13,304 nucleotides of DNA from CAZHHH01 sp052400685 (GCA_052400685.1 JBQTGJ010000033.1); one strand, 5' to 3'. Positions 7,330 to 13,304 are shown, numbered from the stretch's first letter. The notes: generated by a model not told the origin, from the sequence alone. Made by a program: numbers and translations.

Positions 7330-7770
7330 ATGAACAAAATATTATTTGTCACCAACCTTTTAATGGGAAGTGTTTTATCGCGATTTGCCATTTCAAAATT
7401 AACCGGTTGGGAAATTTCAGTAAAGGCCTTTATAGAGATGGCCGAACCTTTGGGCATTGATCCTACTTTTTTTAGAGTATCAACAGGAGTTTTTATTTCG
7501 GTTGCAGTATTGGGCTATTTAGCAACAGCTATATTTAGTTTAACAAAAAACAAGCCTTCAATATTTAATATTCCATTTACTAAATGGGCAACATTAACTA
7601 ACCTGTTTGGCTTACTAACGATGTTAGGTGCACTCACGGCAGAATTTTCATTAAGAGTTAATCCAAAATGGATGCTGGTATACATTGCCATAGGAATAGT
7701 CGTTCTTTCAACAACAAACATTTTCATTTTAAATAAGCAAAAACAAATCACTAAAAACGAAGCATTATGA
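7330..7770 (+). CDS. DoxX-like four-helix membrane protein
   Basis: A 146-residue integral membrane protein with four predicted helices at about 5-22, 50-71, 86-108 and 113-134. Length, helix count and the loop SKLTGWEISVKAFIEMAEPLGID between helices 1 and 2 agree with DoxX/DoxX-like proteins, a poorly characterised family often found next to oxidoreductase and detoxification genes. No catalytic residues can be named. Its last four bases overlap the start of the next gene (ATGA at 7767-7770), so the two are translationally coupled. A TetR-type palindrome sits just upstream, so expression is probably derepressed by an inducer of the adjacent regulator. The specific DoxX assignment is less sure than the membrane topology. 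Confidence 0.75.
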   Translation: MNKILFVTNLLMGSVLSRFAISKLTGWEISVKAFIEMAEPLGIDPTFFRVSTGVFISVAVLGYLATAIFSLTKNKPSIFNIPFTKWATLTNLFGLLTMLGALTAEFSLRVNPKWMLVYIAIGIVVLSTTNIFILNKQKQITKNEAL

Positions 7771-8330
7771 CAACATTAAAAATTCACAACATAGAAACGG
7801 CACCAGAAGCCAGCAAGATTTTATTAGAGCAGTCTTTTAAAGCAAACGGAATGATACCCGGATTACACGGAGTTTTAGCAGGGTCACCCGGGTTATTAGA
7901 GGCTTATCAGACTCTGCACGAACTCTTCACCCAATCTTCCTTCAATAAAGAAGAATTGACTGTGGTTTGGCAAACGATCAATGTAGAGCACGAATGTCAT
8001 TATTGTGTGCCTGCTCATACCGGTATTGCAAATATGATGAAAGTAGATGCATCATTGAGTGATGCATTGAGAAATAGAACTGCAATGCCCACTGAGAAAT
8101 TGCAAGTCTTACACGATTTTACTTTAAAGGTGGTACGTAATCGTGGACACGTTACTCAGGAAGATTTAGATACTTTTTATGACGCAGGATATGGTGAAAG
8201 ACAAGTTTTGGAGGTTATTTTAGGTTTGTCACAGAAAGTGATCAGTAATTATACCAATCATATTGCCAACACGCCTGTAGATGCACCTTTCCAAAAATTT
8301 GCCTGGTCTGAAGAAAATGTGGAAGCTTAA
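7767..8330 (+). CDS. Carboxymuconolactone decarboxylase / AhpD-like protein
   Basis: This 187-residue protein carries the AhpD-type redox motif EHECHYCVPAHTG, with a C-x-x-C pair at Cys77 and Cys80 and the conserved His84; a glutamate at 63 in front of the motif is a candidate for the family's proton-relay residue. AhpD itself is an alkylhydroperoxidase partner, while other members of the carboxymuconolactone decarboxylase superfamily are decarboxylases without the CxxC; the CxxC here favours a peroxidase or thiol-redox role in the cytoplasm. It overlaps the DoxX gene by four bases and shares its promoter, so it should be controlled by the adjacent TetR protein. The true substrate (organic peroxide, quinone or another) is unknown. 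Confidence 0.9.
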   Translation: MTTLKIHNIETAPEASKILLEQSFKANGMIPGLHGVLAGSPGLLEAYQTLHELFTQSSFNKEELTVVWQTINVEHECHYCVPAHTGIANMMKVDASLSDALRNRTAMPTEKLQVLHDFTLKVVRNRGHVTQEDLDTFYDAGYGERQVLEVILGLSQKVISNYTNHIANTPVDAPFQKFAWSEENVEA

Positions 8331-8768
8331 ATCCACAAGCAGGTTGGAACGGTGGGTGGTAACAATATTTTCATTTTTAGTTATTTACAGATTGAAAACA
8401 ATTGGGGCATACCTTTGAACAGAGTTCACAAAGAATAGCTGCATCTGATACGGCATGTATTAAATTTAGGTAAAACAAAAGCTTGACTTTTAGTTGTTAA
8501 TGTCGTAATCTGAGCAAGAAAACCGATGACAATTTAAGACGACGTAAAATAAAAAAGTTGCCAAAAGTTGACGGAATATTATAACACGCACATTGTAAGT
8601 AATTAGTGTCAGAAATAAAACTCAGGTGATTGATAATAAATATTCAAATTCAAGGCTTGCGAAGTCCTGAAAATGTGAGTTTACTATGGTAAATAATCAT
8701 TTTGAGGATAAGCAAAACGCAGAAGTTGGACTTTTTTTGCAAGCACTATTAATTTAAAATAAACAATT
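8331..8768. other. Intergenic stretch holding a structured repeat element
   Basis: No ORF of substance is seen in this 438-bp gap. From 8643 to 8734 it contains copy 1 of a structured repeat (described separately). The reverse complement of 8607-8625 (reading AGTTTTAT then TCTGACAC) resembles 12861-12880 with a 3-base length difference. The 18 bases at 8732-8749 recur exactly at 12884-12901. Confidence 0.45.
8643..8734. repeat. Structured repeat element, copy 1 (92 bp)
   Basis: The first 24 bases (8643-8666) and the last 19 (8716-8734) are identical to those of copy 2 at 10176-10270, while the middle differs. The middle still folds: GTCCTGAAAATG (8664-8675) pairs with CATTTTGAGGAT (8698-8709), and the tip is TTTAC-TATG-GTAAA (8680-8693). 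Outer pairing of TTCAAATTC with GAAGTTGGA and GCTT with AAGC leaves asymmetric bulges. It ends 34 bp before the start codon of the TlpA-like gene. Confidence 0.75.
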
Positions 8769-9320
8769 ATGTATAAAAGATTTAGATTAAGCACCTTTTT
8801 AGTAATAGTAGTATTACTTTTTTCGGCTTGTAACTTCTGTAAATCTTCTGATAAAAAAGCAGAAGTAACAGAGATGGAGATAAACAAGGCAAACAGCGAC
8901 TTAAAGAAAGCACCGCAATTTGAGGTCGTTACTATCGATGACCAAACAATAAGTTTAAAACAATCGCTGGCCGATCAAAAACCAATGATTGTTTATTTCA
9001 CCGCATCCTGGTGTCCTATGTGTGCACAAAACTGGCCGGCTATTTCAGAAGTTTATCCCGAATATAAGGATAGGGTAAATTTTGTAGCTATAAGTATTGA
9101 CCCCACAGATGATGATCAAGTGATGACGAAACTTGCAAAAGAAAAGAATATTAATTTCCCGTTAGTTAAAGGCACTCCAAAGGTAATGATAGATTTTGGC
9201 GTGAAGACTCAGGCCACTACCGTTGGAATTAACAAAGCGGGATATGTCGCATTTCAAAAAGATAAAGCAGTACTCACAGCAGATGAATATCGTGAACTTT
9301 TTGAGCAATTACTTAAATAA
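8769..9320 (+). CDS. TlpA/ResA-like thioredoxin lipoprotein
   Basis: The N-terminus is a lipoprotein signal with the box F-S-A-C and the acylated cysteine at residue 21. After a linker, a TlpA/AhpC-type thioredoxin fold runs from about 48 to the end at 183: the strand PMIVYFTASWCPMC places the active-site pair at Cys82 and Cys85, and FVAISIDPTDDD is the typical following strand. One key feature is odd: the cis-proline that normally precedes the conserved Thr near the active site is alanine here (TQATTVGINK, Ala149). It should act on disulfides in the periplasm. The stop codon is followed directly by the ATG of a CcdA-type gene, whose product would pass electrons to it from the cytoplasm. A structured repeat ends 34 bp upstream of the start. 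Confidence 0.9.
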   Translation: MYKRFRLSTFLVIVVLLFSACNFCKSSDKKAEVTEMEINKANSDLKKAPQFEVVTIDDQTISLKQSLADQKPMIVYFTASWCPMCAQNWPAISEVYPEYKDRVNFVAISIDPTDDDQVMTKLAKEKNINFPLVKGTPKVMIDFGVKTQATTVGINKAGYVAFQKDKAVLTADEYRELFEQLLK

Positions 9321-9995
9321 ATGGAGTTTATCGAATTTTCGTTTTTACAGGGCGTATTGGCGTTTTTAGCTCCCTGTGCTGTGGCTCTGTTGCCCGGTTA
9401 CATTCTCGCTTTTATTTCGCGAAATCCAAACAGCGGTTTACAAATCTCTGCCCGTTTGGGCAGAGGTTTGAAGCTGGCGTTACTTAGTATATTGGGAATC
9501 CTTCTTATTTATAGCATCGCTGGCGCAATGATTATTCTTGCGGGTCAGTTTTTAAAAGATTATATGAAATGGATTACGATTACTATGGGCGTCGTATTAA
9601 TAGTTCTGGGAATTCGTATGCTCATGGGGAAAAACGTTTCCTTTTCATTTCATATCGAGAAGTCAAATCCTAAAACAGAGGCGATTGAAGCCTTCTTTTT
9701 TGGAATTGGTTATGCGACTGGTGCCCTGGGTTGTCTTTTTCCTCTCTTTTTAATTGTAGCGACGCAGGCCATGGCGGCAGAGACAATATGGGAAGGCACT
9801 TCGTATATCTTGGCCTATTTTTCCGGAATGAGTGGTATGATGATTTTAACCATACTTCTGGCCATTTTTGCCAAAGATTTCCTGTTAAAAAATTTAAGGA
9901 AGATACTTCCATATATGGAAAAGGTTACCGCTGTACTGCTAATTATAGCGGGCGTGTACGTAATCTATTATCAAATGGCGCTATTCTCATTTTAA
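9321..9995 (+). CDS. ccdA: CcdA-type membrane thiol-disulfide transporter
   Basis: A 224-residue protein with about six hydrophobic helices, the size and topology of CcdA, the short relatives of the DsbD membrane domain. The two cysteines that carry electrons across the membrane are visible: Cys19 in LAPCAVALLPGY of helix 1 and Cys138 in ATGALGCLFPLFL of helix 4, each followed by the conserved proline of the family. It would take reducing equivalents from cytoplasmic thioredoxin and deliver them to a periplasmic partner. That partner is most likely the TlpA-like lipoprotein encoded immediately upstream, since the two genes abut without any gap (TAA then ATG). No cytochrome c genes are nearby, so a general envelope thiol-reduction role is more likely than dedicated cytochrome maturation; this last step is inference. 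Confidence 0.9.
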   Translation: MEFIEFSFLQGVLAFLAPCAVALLPGYILAFISRNPNSGLQISARLGRGLKLALLSILGILLIYSIAGAMIILAGQFLKDYMKWITITMGVVLIVLGIRMLMGKNVSFSFHIEKSNPKTEAIEAFFFGIGYATGALGCLFPLFLIVATQAMAAETIWEGTSYILAYFSGMSGMMILTILLAIFAKDFLLKNLRKILPYMEKVTAVLLIIAGVYVIYYQMALFSF

Positions 9996-10111
9996 TATTG
10001 AATAGCCATGGTTCATTATTTCACCTTAGAAGTATCAGAACCTGTTTAAATATAATAAGGTAAGCTCACCTTAAACGTTAGGCTTATCTTATGCCTGCAA
10101 GCATATTCAAG

Positions 10112-10161
10112 CACTTAGTTTACAGATAGGCTCTATTTAGCGCCAGTCTATAAACTAAGTG
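10112..10161. repeat. Strong 50-bp imperfect hairpin
   Basis: CACTTAGTTTA (10112-10122) and TAAACTAAGTG (10151-10161) are perfect 11-bp reverse complements. Inside them AGA/TCT and GGC/GCC also pair, separated by small symmetric internal loops, leaving a 10-base tip. There is no T-run after it, so a simple terminator is unlikely. It abuts the outer arms of the next structured repeat. Confidence 0.7.
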
Positions 10162-10175
10162 TCTGAACTATAAAG

Positions 10176-10270
10176 TTCAAATTCAAGGCTTGCGAAGTCA
10201 TAAAAATCAAGGCGTTTACTTTTCGTAAATGACTGTTTTTATGACAAGCGTAACGCAGAAGTTGGACTTT
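10176..10270. repeat. Structured repeat element, copy 2 (95 bp)
   Basis: The first 24 bases (10176-10199) and last 19 (10252-10270) are identical to copy 1 at 8643-8734. The middle differs but keeps the fold: GTCATAAAAA (10197-10206) pairs perfectly with TTTTTATGAC (10236-10245), and the tip is TTTAC-TTTTC-GTAAA (10215-10229). Here pairing extends outwards: CTATAAAGT (10168-10176) with ACTTTATAG (10266-10274), and GTCTG (10161-10165) with CAGAC (10276-10280). The element ends 33 bp before the start codon of the HAD gene. Confidence 0.75.
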
Positions 10271-10303
10271 ATAGACAGACTCTATTTAAATTAAAAAGCA
10301 ATT

Positions 10304-11104
10304 ATGAGTAATTCAAGGAGAAAATTTATAAAGAGTATTGGAATTATGGGAGCATCCGGAATTATAATACCCGGTACCATGTATGGTGCTGAAAATGAAG
10401 ACAAAATTATTTTAAAGGAAATGGAAAGACCGAAAATACTATTTTTTGATGTCAACGAAACCCTTTTGGATTTAACTCAAATGAAAGCGCAAGTTGGAGA
10501 AGCATTAAATGGAAGAGGTGATTTACTTTCTCTGTGGTTTACGACAATGCTTCAGTATTCTTTAGTTACTTCTGCAAGTGGTCAATATGAACATTTTGGA
10601 AATATTGGAGCAGCCGCCCTCCAGATGGTTGGTGCTAATAATAATATAGATATTAAAGAAGATAAGGCACGTGAGGTTATCGTAAATGCTTTACGTGGTT
10701 TACCTGCTCACCCTGAAGTTAAAGGTGCGTTGGCACAATTAAAAGAAAAGGGATACAAACTGGTGTCATTTACAAATTCGTCCAACGAGGGTGTTAAGCA
10801 ACAATTTGAAAGTGCTGGTTTAACCGACTATTTCGACGAACGATTAAGCATCGAAGAATTTGGAAAGTTCAAACCATTCAGAGAGACTTATGACTGGGGA
10901 GCCAGAAAAATGGGAATTAAACCAAACGAAGCCATGTTAATTGCTGCTCATGGATGGGATATTGCCGGAGCACTCTGGACCGGTTGGAGAGGTGCGTTTA
11001 TTAGTAGACCGGGTGCTCAATTATATCCCCTTGCCCCAAAACCGGAGATCAATGAAAGCAATCTGAAATTAGTAGCTAACAGATTGGTTTCTTTAAAATC
11101 ATAA
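10304..11104 (+). CDS. Exported HAD protein, haloacid dehalogenase type II-like
   Basis: The N-terminus has a twin-arginine-type signal (SRRKFIKSIG, then a hydrophobic stretch GIMGASGIIIPG), so the protein is probably exported folded. The rest aligns with L-2-haloacid dehalogenases of the HAD superfamily: motif I FFDVNETLLD with nucleophile Asp49, motif II FTNSS (157-160), Lys190 in GKFKPF, Tyr196 and the acidic motif AAHGWDIAGA with Asp219. Several residues used by the Pseudomonas enzyme L-DEX for halide and substrate binding differ: the arginine after the Trp of LWRQ is Phe79 here (LWFTTMLQY), and the Ser/Asn pair before the WD is Ala214/His216. True dehalogenase activity is therefore doubtful; another hydrolase or phosphatase reaction is possible. 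The DoxX-like gene begins 22 bp after its stop, and a structured repeat lies just upstream. Confidence 0.85.
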   Translation: MSNSRRKFIKSIGIMGASGIIIPGTMYGAENEDKIILKEMERPKILFFDVNETLLDLTQMKAQVGEALNGRGDLLSLWFTTMLQYSLVTSASGQYEHFGNIGAAALQMVGANNNIDIKEDKAREVIVNALRGLPAHPEVKGALAQLKEKGYKLVSFTNSSNEGVKQQFESAGLTDYFDERLSIEEFGKFKPFRETYDWGARKMGIKPNEAMLIAAHGWDIAGALWTGWRGAFISRPGAQLYPLAPKPEINESNLKLVANRLVSLKS

Positions 11105-11126
11105 ATACTAGCTCAAGTCATACAAC

Positions 11127-11528
11127 ATGAGATTACCTGATTTAAATAATAAAACGCTCGCCATACATTTATTACGTATCTCTTTTGGCATAAACTACTT
11201 TTTTCATGGCGTAGTACGAATACCAAATTTAGATAAGTTTGTTACAGGGATGCAAAACACTTTTCAAGATTCTTTATTACCCGGTTTCCTCGTAACACCC
11301 TTGGCATATGCTATTCCGTTTGCCGAAATCATGATTGGTCTACTATTGCTCCTAAATAAATTTACCAGAGAAACACTTGTAGCCACTTTTGTGCTGATGA
11401 ATATTTTGGTAATAGGAAGCTCTTTTGCTCAAAAATGGGATCTTGTCGGATTGCAGTCTACTTATATTGGCTTTCTGTTTTTACTGCTTTATTTTATGAA
11501 TGACAATCAAAATTCACTTAAAAAATAA
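11127..11528 (+). CDS. DoxX-family membrane protein
   Basis: A 133-residue protein with four hydrophobic helices (about 10-30, 54-77, 82-100 and 109-124). The start LAIHLLRISFGINYFFHGVVRI matches the DoxX signature, in which the first helix carries L-R and ends in H-G, and FAEIMIGLLLLL matches the second conserved helix. Family members are inner-membrane proteins of uncertain biochemical role, linked in various species to quinol oxidase, thiosulfate metabolism or protection from oxidative stress. It lies 22 bp after the HAD gene and 10 bp before the hydrolase gene, all in the same direction, so the three probably form one operon. It is the second DoxX-like gene in this window and clearly diverged from the first. 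Confidence 0.85.
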   Translation: MRLPDLNNKTLAIHLLRISFGINYFFHGVVRIPNLDKFVTGMQNTFQDSLLPGFLVTPLAYAIPFAEIMIGLLLLLNKFTRETLVATFVLMNILVIGSSFAQKWDLVGLQSTYIGFLFLLLYFMNDNQNSLKK

Positions 11529-11538
11529 AACATAAGAA

Positions 11539-12537
11539 ATGAAAAAAATCATACTAATAGTATTTGTCACTTTAACAATAAACGGGGCATTTGCGCAAAC
11601 CGAAAATTTACAATGGTTAGATATTGAGTTGTCTAATTATGAATATCCTTATTCTGTTGCAACACTCAGCTTAAAAATACAGGAGCAGGATTTAAAAATG
11701 GCTTATATGGATGTTAAGCCAACGAATTATAACGGTAAAAATATTGTGCTTTTTCACGGAAAAAATTTTAATGGTGCCTATTGGAAAACCACCATTGAGG
11801 CCTTAACAAATGAAGGTTTTCGTGTAATAGTACCCGATCAGATCGGTTTTGGGAAATCGTCTAAACCACAACATTTTCATTACACATTTCAGCAATTGGC
11901 ACAAAACACCAAAACACTATTAGATACTTTAAAGGTTGAAAAAACAGCTGTTTTAGGACATTCTATGGGCGGAATGTTAGCGACCCGGTTCGCTTTAATG
12001 TATCCTGATATTACCGAAAAATTGATTTTAGAAAACCCAATTGGTCTTGAAGACTGGAAATTAAAAGTGCCGTACAAACCTGTGGAATGGTGGTATAAAA
12101 ATGAACTTAAGAAAAGCTACGAAGGCATAAAGAAATATCAATTAGTTAATTATTATGATAATAAATGGAAACCCGAATACGATCAATGGGTAAACTTACT
12201 GGCCGGTTGGACACTCAATTCAGACTATAAAACCATAGCCTGGAATAATGCCTTGACCTATGATATGATTTTTACGCAACCTGTGGTATATGAGTTTAAA
12301 AACATTCAAGTCCCAACATTACTTATCATTGGTACCCGCGACCGAACTGCTTTAGGCAAGCCTTTGGTTACCGAAGACGTACGAAAAACAATGGGATTGT
12401 ATGGCGAATTGGGAAAGAAAACACAAAAGGCAATACCTGATTCGGAATTAGTGGAAATAGAAAACGTTGGACATTTACCACATATCGAGAAATTCGAAAG
12501 CTTTATTAAACCATTAATAAAATTTTTGGAAAAATAA
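11539..12537 (+). CDS. Secreted alpha/beta hydrolase
   Basis: A 332-residue enzyme with a Sec signal peptide (MKKIILIVFVTLTINGAFA-Q). The alpha/beta-hydrolase fold is plain: the oxyanion-hole strand IVLFHGKNFNG (69-79), the strand VIVPDQIGFGKSS (96-108), the nucleophile elbow LGHSMGG with Ser142, the acid in LLIIGTRDRTA at Asp268, and the catalytic histidine in VGHLPHIEKFE at His312. A lid of about 60 residues rich in Trp and Tyr (171-235) lies between core strands. It acts in the periplasm or outside the cell. Sequence motifs cannot separate esterase, epoxide hydrolase, dehalogenase or peroxidase activity; Ser rather than Asp as nucleophile argues against haloalkane dehalogenase and epoxide hydrolase. 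It is the last gene of the presumed HAD-DoxX-hydrolase operon. Confidence 0.92.
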   Translation: MKKIILIVFVTLTINGAFAQTENLQWLDIELSNYEYPYSVATLSLKIQEQDLKMAYMDVKPTNYNGKNIVLFHGKNFNGAYWKTTIEALTNEGFRVIVPDQIGFGKSSKPQHFHYTFQQLAQNTKTLLDTLKVEKTAVLGHSMGGMLATRFALMYPDITEKLILENPIGLEDWKLKVPYKPVEWWYKNELKKSYEGIKKYQLVNYYDNKWKPEYDQWVNLLAGWTLNSDYKTIAWNNALTYDMIFTQPVVYEFKNIQVPTLLIIGTRDRTALGKPLVTEDVRKTMGLYGELGKKTQKAIPDSELVEIENVGHLPHIEKFESFIKPLIKFLEK

Positions 12538-12651
12538 TGGTTGCCATTATAAATATACATTGGTGTCCGGTAAAAATTTAGAGAAATGATTAAAACCCGG
12601 CTCCAATGTGAGAGTCAGATATTTTAGGAAATTACTTGCAGCGGCGGCATT

Positions 12652-12803
12652 TTAATATTATTGAATTTTGCTACGTTCGGCATTGTTGCAAACAAGTTTG
12701 CACACTGCACTCACTAAACGCAAAATTTAATGTTATTGAATTTTGCTACGTTCGGCATTGTTGCAAACAAGTTTGCACATTACACTCACTAAACGCAAAA
12801 TTT
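12652..12803. repeat. Two tandem palindromic 75-bp repeats
   Basis: Units at 12652-12726 and 12727-12801 differ at only three positions. Each folds on itself: in unit 1 AATTTTGC (12664-12671) pairs with GCAAAATT (12720-12727), and the tip is TGCAAAC-AA-GTTTGCA (12687-12702), with partly complementary sequence between. It resembles a duplicated intergenic repeat rather than a terminator, lying more than 110 bp after the hydrolase stop codon. Confidence 0.85.
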
Positions 12804-12883
12804 GTAAATAGTCATTTACAACAACTCACATTTTTCAGGGTTCGTAAACCTCCAAAATGAAGTTTTATCTAATCTGACACCAG

Positions 12884-12901
12884 TTTTTTTGCAAGCACTA
12901 T
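12884..12901 (+). repeat. 18-bp sequence shared with the flank of structured repeat copy 1
   Basis: TTTTTTTGCAAGCACTAT is identical to 8732-8749, which starts inside the right end of the structured repeat. Here the rest of that repeat is absent, and an open reading frame without a normal start runs directly through and beyond it. Confidence 0.6.
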
Positions 12902-12920
12902 AGACATCCAATACGATCCC

Positions 12921-13145
12921 TTGCGAAAAGTCTATTATATCGAATACTATGACCAATCAGAAGTGCACAATCGTTTGCCGGAGGTATTTGATATTTTAAA
13001 TGTATTCAATCTCAGTAGTAATCTGTTTCCCTCGGTTTATTTTGAGAAGCGTAAACCCGCAGGAACTGAGAATATTTATGGTTTAGGATATGCCATAAAG
13101 AATAATTTTATCACCAAATTTGATTACCAGAAGTTTTATGAATAG
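12921..13145 (+). CDS. Short hypothetical ORF, probably the C-terminal part of a truncated gene
   Basis: The 74 residues from TTG at 12921 look like real protein (RKVYYIEYYDQSEVHNRLPEVFDILNVFNLS..., ending FITKFDYQKFYE), with alternating aromatic and charged residues as in beta-strands. The frame is open without an ATG back to a TAA at 12870, so residues DIQYDPL just upstream also read well. The coding-like part begins at about 12903, right after the 18-bp shared repeat, which suggests that the 5' end of a longer gene was lost at that junction. It vaguely recalls the end of a Bacteroidota beta-propeller-type protein, but I cannot name the family. No ribosome binding site is seen and expression is doubtful. 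Confidence 0.4.
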   Translation: MRKVYYIEYYDQSEVHNRLPEVFDILNVFNLSSNLFPSVYFEKRKPAGTENIYGLGYAIKNNFITKFDYQKFYE

Positions 13146-13171
13146 AATTGCACTCTTTTATTTAATCTAAA

Positions 13172-13219
13172 TGGTATACTTTTGGATTGAAACTCTGGTA
13201 TACTTCTCAATTGAAATAA
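13172..13219. repeat. Two degenerate 24-bp tandem repeats
   Basis: Units at 13172-13195 and 13196-13219 share TGGTATACTT and ATTGAAA and match in 18 of 24 positions. They lie between the truncated ORF and the terminal 21-bp array. Confidence 0.6.
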
Positions 13220-13227
13220 ACAGCGGA

Positions 13228-13304
13228 GAGGTTCGCAAGTCAGGAAATGAGGTTCGCAAGTCAGGAAATGAGGTTCGCAAGTCAGGAAATGAGGTTCGCA
13301 AGTC
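13228..13304. repeat. Tandem array of identical 21-bp repeats at the window end
   Basis: Three complete identical units (13228-13248, 13249-13269, 13270-13290; each starts GAGGTTCGCAAGTC and ends AGGAAAT) are followed by a partial fourth that is cut by the window end. The identity of the units points to recent expansion. The array has no unique spacers. Its true length is unknown. Confidence 0.95.

Larger units (their letters stand above)
9996..10303. other. Intergenic stretch packed with inverted repeats
   Basis: This 308-bp gap has no ORF of its own but is dense in palindromes: TAAGGT/ACCTTA at about 10055-10073, AGGC/GCCT at about 10079-10095, a strong hairpin at 10112-10161 and the structured repeat at 10176-10270. 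The sequence around CTCTATTTA is duplicated (10131-10139 and 10280-10288) on both sides of the latter. None of the stems is followed by a clear T-run. Confidence 0.5.
12538..12920. other. Repeat-rich intergenic stretch
   Basis: This holds two palindromic 75-bp tandem repeats (12652-12803), a perfect GTAAAT/ATTTAC hairpin right after them (12804-12819), and an 18-bp sequence shared with 8732-8749 (12884-12901). An ORF at 12636-12860 exists only because the 75-bp period is a multiple of three; it is not taken as a gene. Confidence 0.5.

Noticed and set aside
9731..10063. 110-aa + strand ORF overlapping the CcdA gene
   Set aside because: It is an alternative frame of a gene with clear CcdA motifs.
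10151..10158. Further TetR operator half-site (TAAACTAA)
   Set aside because: The match is explained by the local hairpin and lacks the spacing and symmetry of the two operators.
8643..10270. Firm call of integron attC sites and gene cassettes
   Set aside because: GTTGGAC fits one core site, but the opposite arm reads ATTCAAA or GTTCAAA instead of RYYYAAC, no integrase is present, and GTTRRRY is expected often by chance. Kept only as an alternative.
12636..12860. 74-aa ORF with a repeated cysteine-rich segment
   Set aside because: It is the translation of a palindromic 75-bp DNA repeat whose period is a multiple of three; the reading has no protein character outside the repeat.

Overview
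This looks like a contig or window from a member of the Bacteroidota, most likely a marine or environmental Flavobacteriia/Bacteroidia type. The DNA is AT-rich and start codons have weak Shine-Dalgarno sequences. One gene carries a SusC-type carboxypeptidase-regulatory domain with a TonB-box-like EVVVSGYGT motif. The tetR promoter fits the Bacteroidota TTG/TAnnTTTG pattern. Genus cannot be told from the sequence alone. All credible genes lie on the + strand.

Layout. 1-119: tandem 23-bp repeats, each a small perfect hairpin. 116-840: about 0.7 kb with no convincing gene, an inverted repeat and a G-rich run. 841-1704: a small hypothetical ORF followed by an unknown lipoprotein. 1973-3850: a secreted DUF4139 (MuiA-like) protein with a SusC-like module inserted in it. 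4118-6361: a long U32-family protein with Fe-S cysteines, probably an RNA-hydroxylation-type enzyme, starting at TTG. 6362-8330: a TetR regulator, then a DoxX-like membrane protein and a carboxymuconolactone decarboxylase/AhpD-like protein that overlap by 4 bp; one palindromic operator motif occurs before tetR and again before doxX. 8769-9995: a TlpA/ResA-type thioredoxin lipoprotein followed with no gap by a CcdA-type membrane thiol transporter. 10304-12537: a Tat-signal HAD (haloacid dehalogenase type II-like) protein, a second DoxX-like protein and a secreted alpha/beta hydrolase, closely spaced. 12538-13304: palindromic 75-bp tandem repeats, a short repeat copy, an N-terminally truncated-looking ORF and two more tandem arrays, the last running off the window end.

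How the genes may work together. From 6.7 to 12.5 kb there are three short operons that all suit redox or electrophile handling at the envelope: DoxX plus AhpD-like under a TetR repressor, a TlpA-CcdA thiol-disulfide pair, and a HAD/DoxX/hydrolase set. The shared function is inference; no substrate can be read from the sequence.

The most unusual non-coding signal is a pair of about 93-bp elements (8643-8734 and 10176-10270). Their ends are identical and their middles differ but still base-pair, and each ends 33-34 bp before the start codon of an operon. Both window ends lie in tandem repeats, which suggests the assembly broke there.
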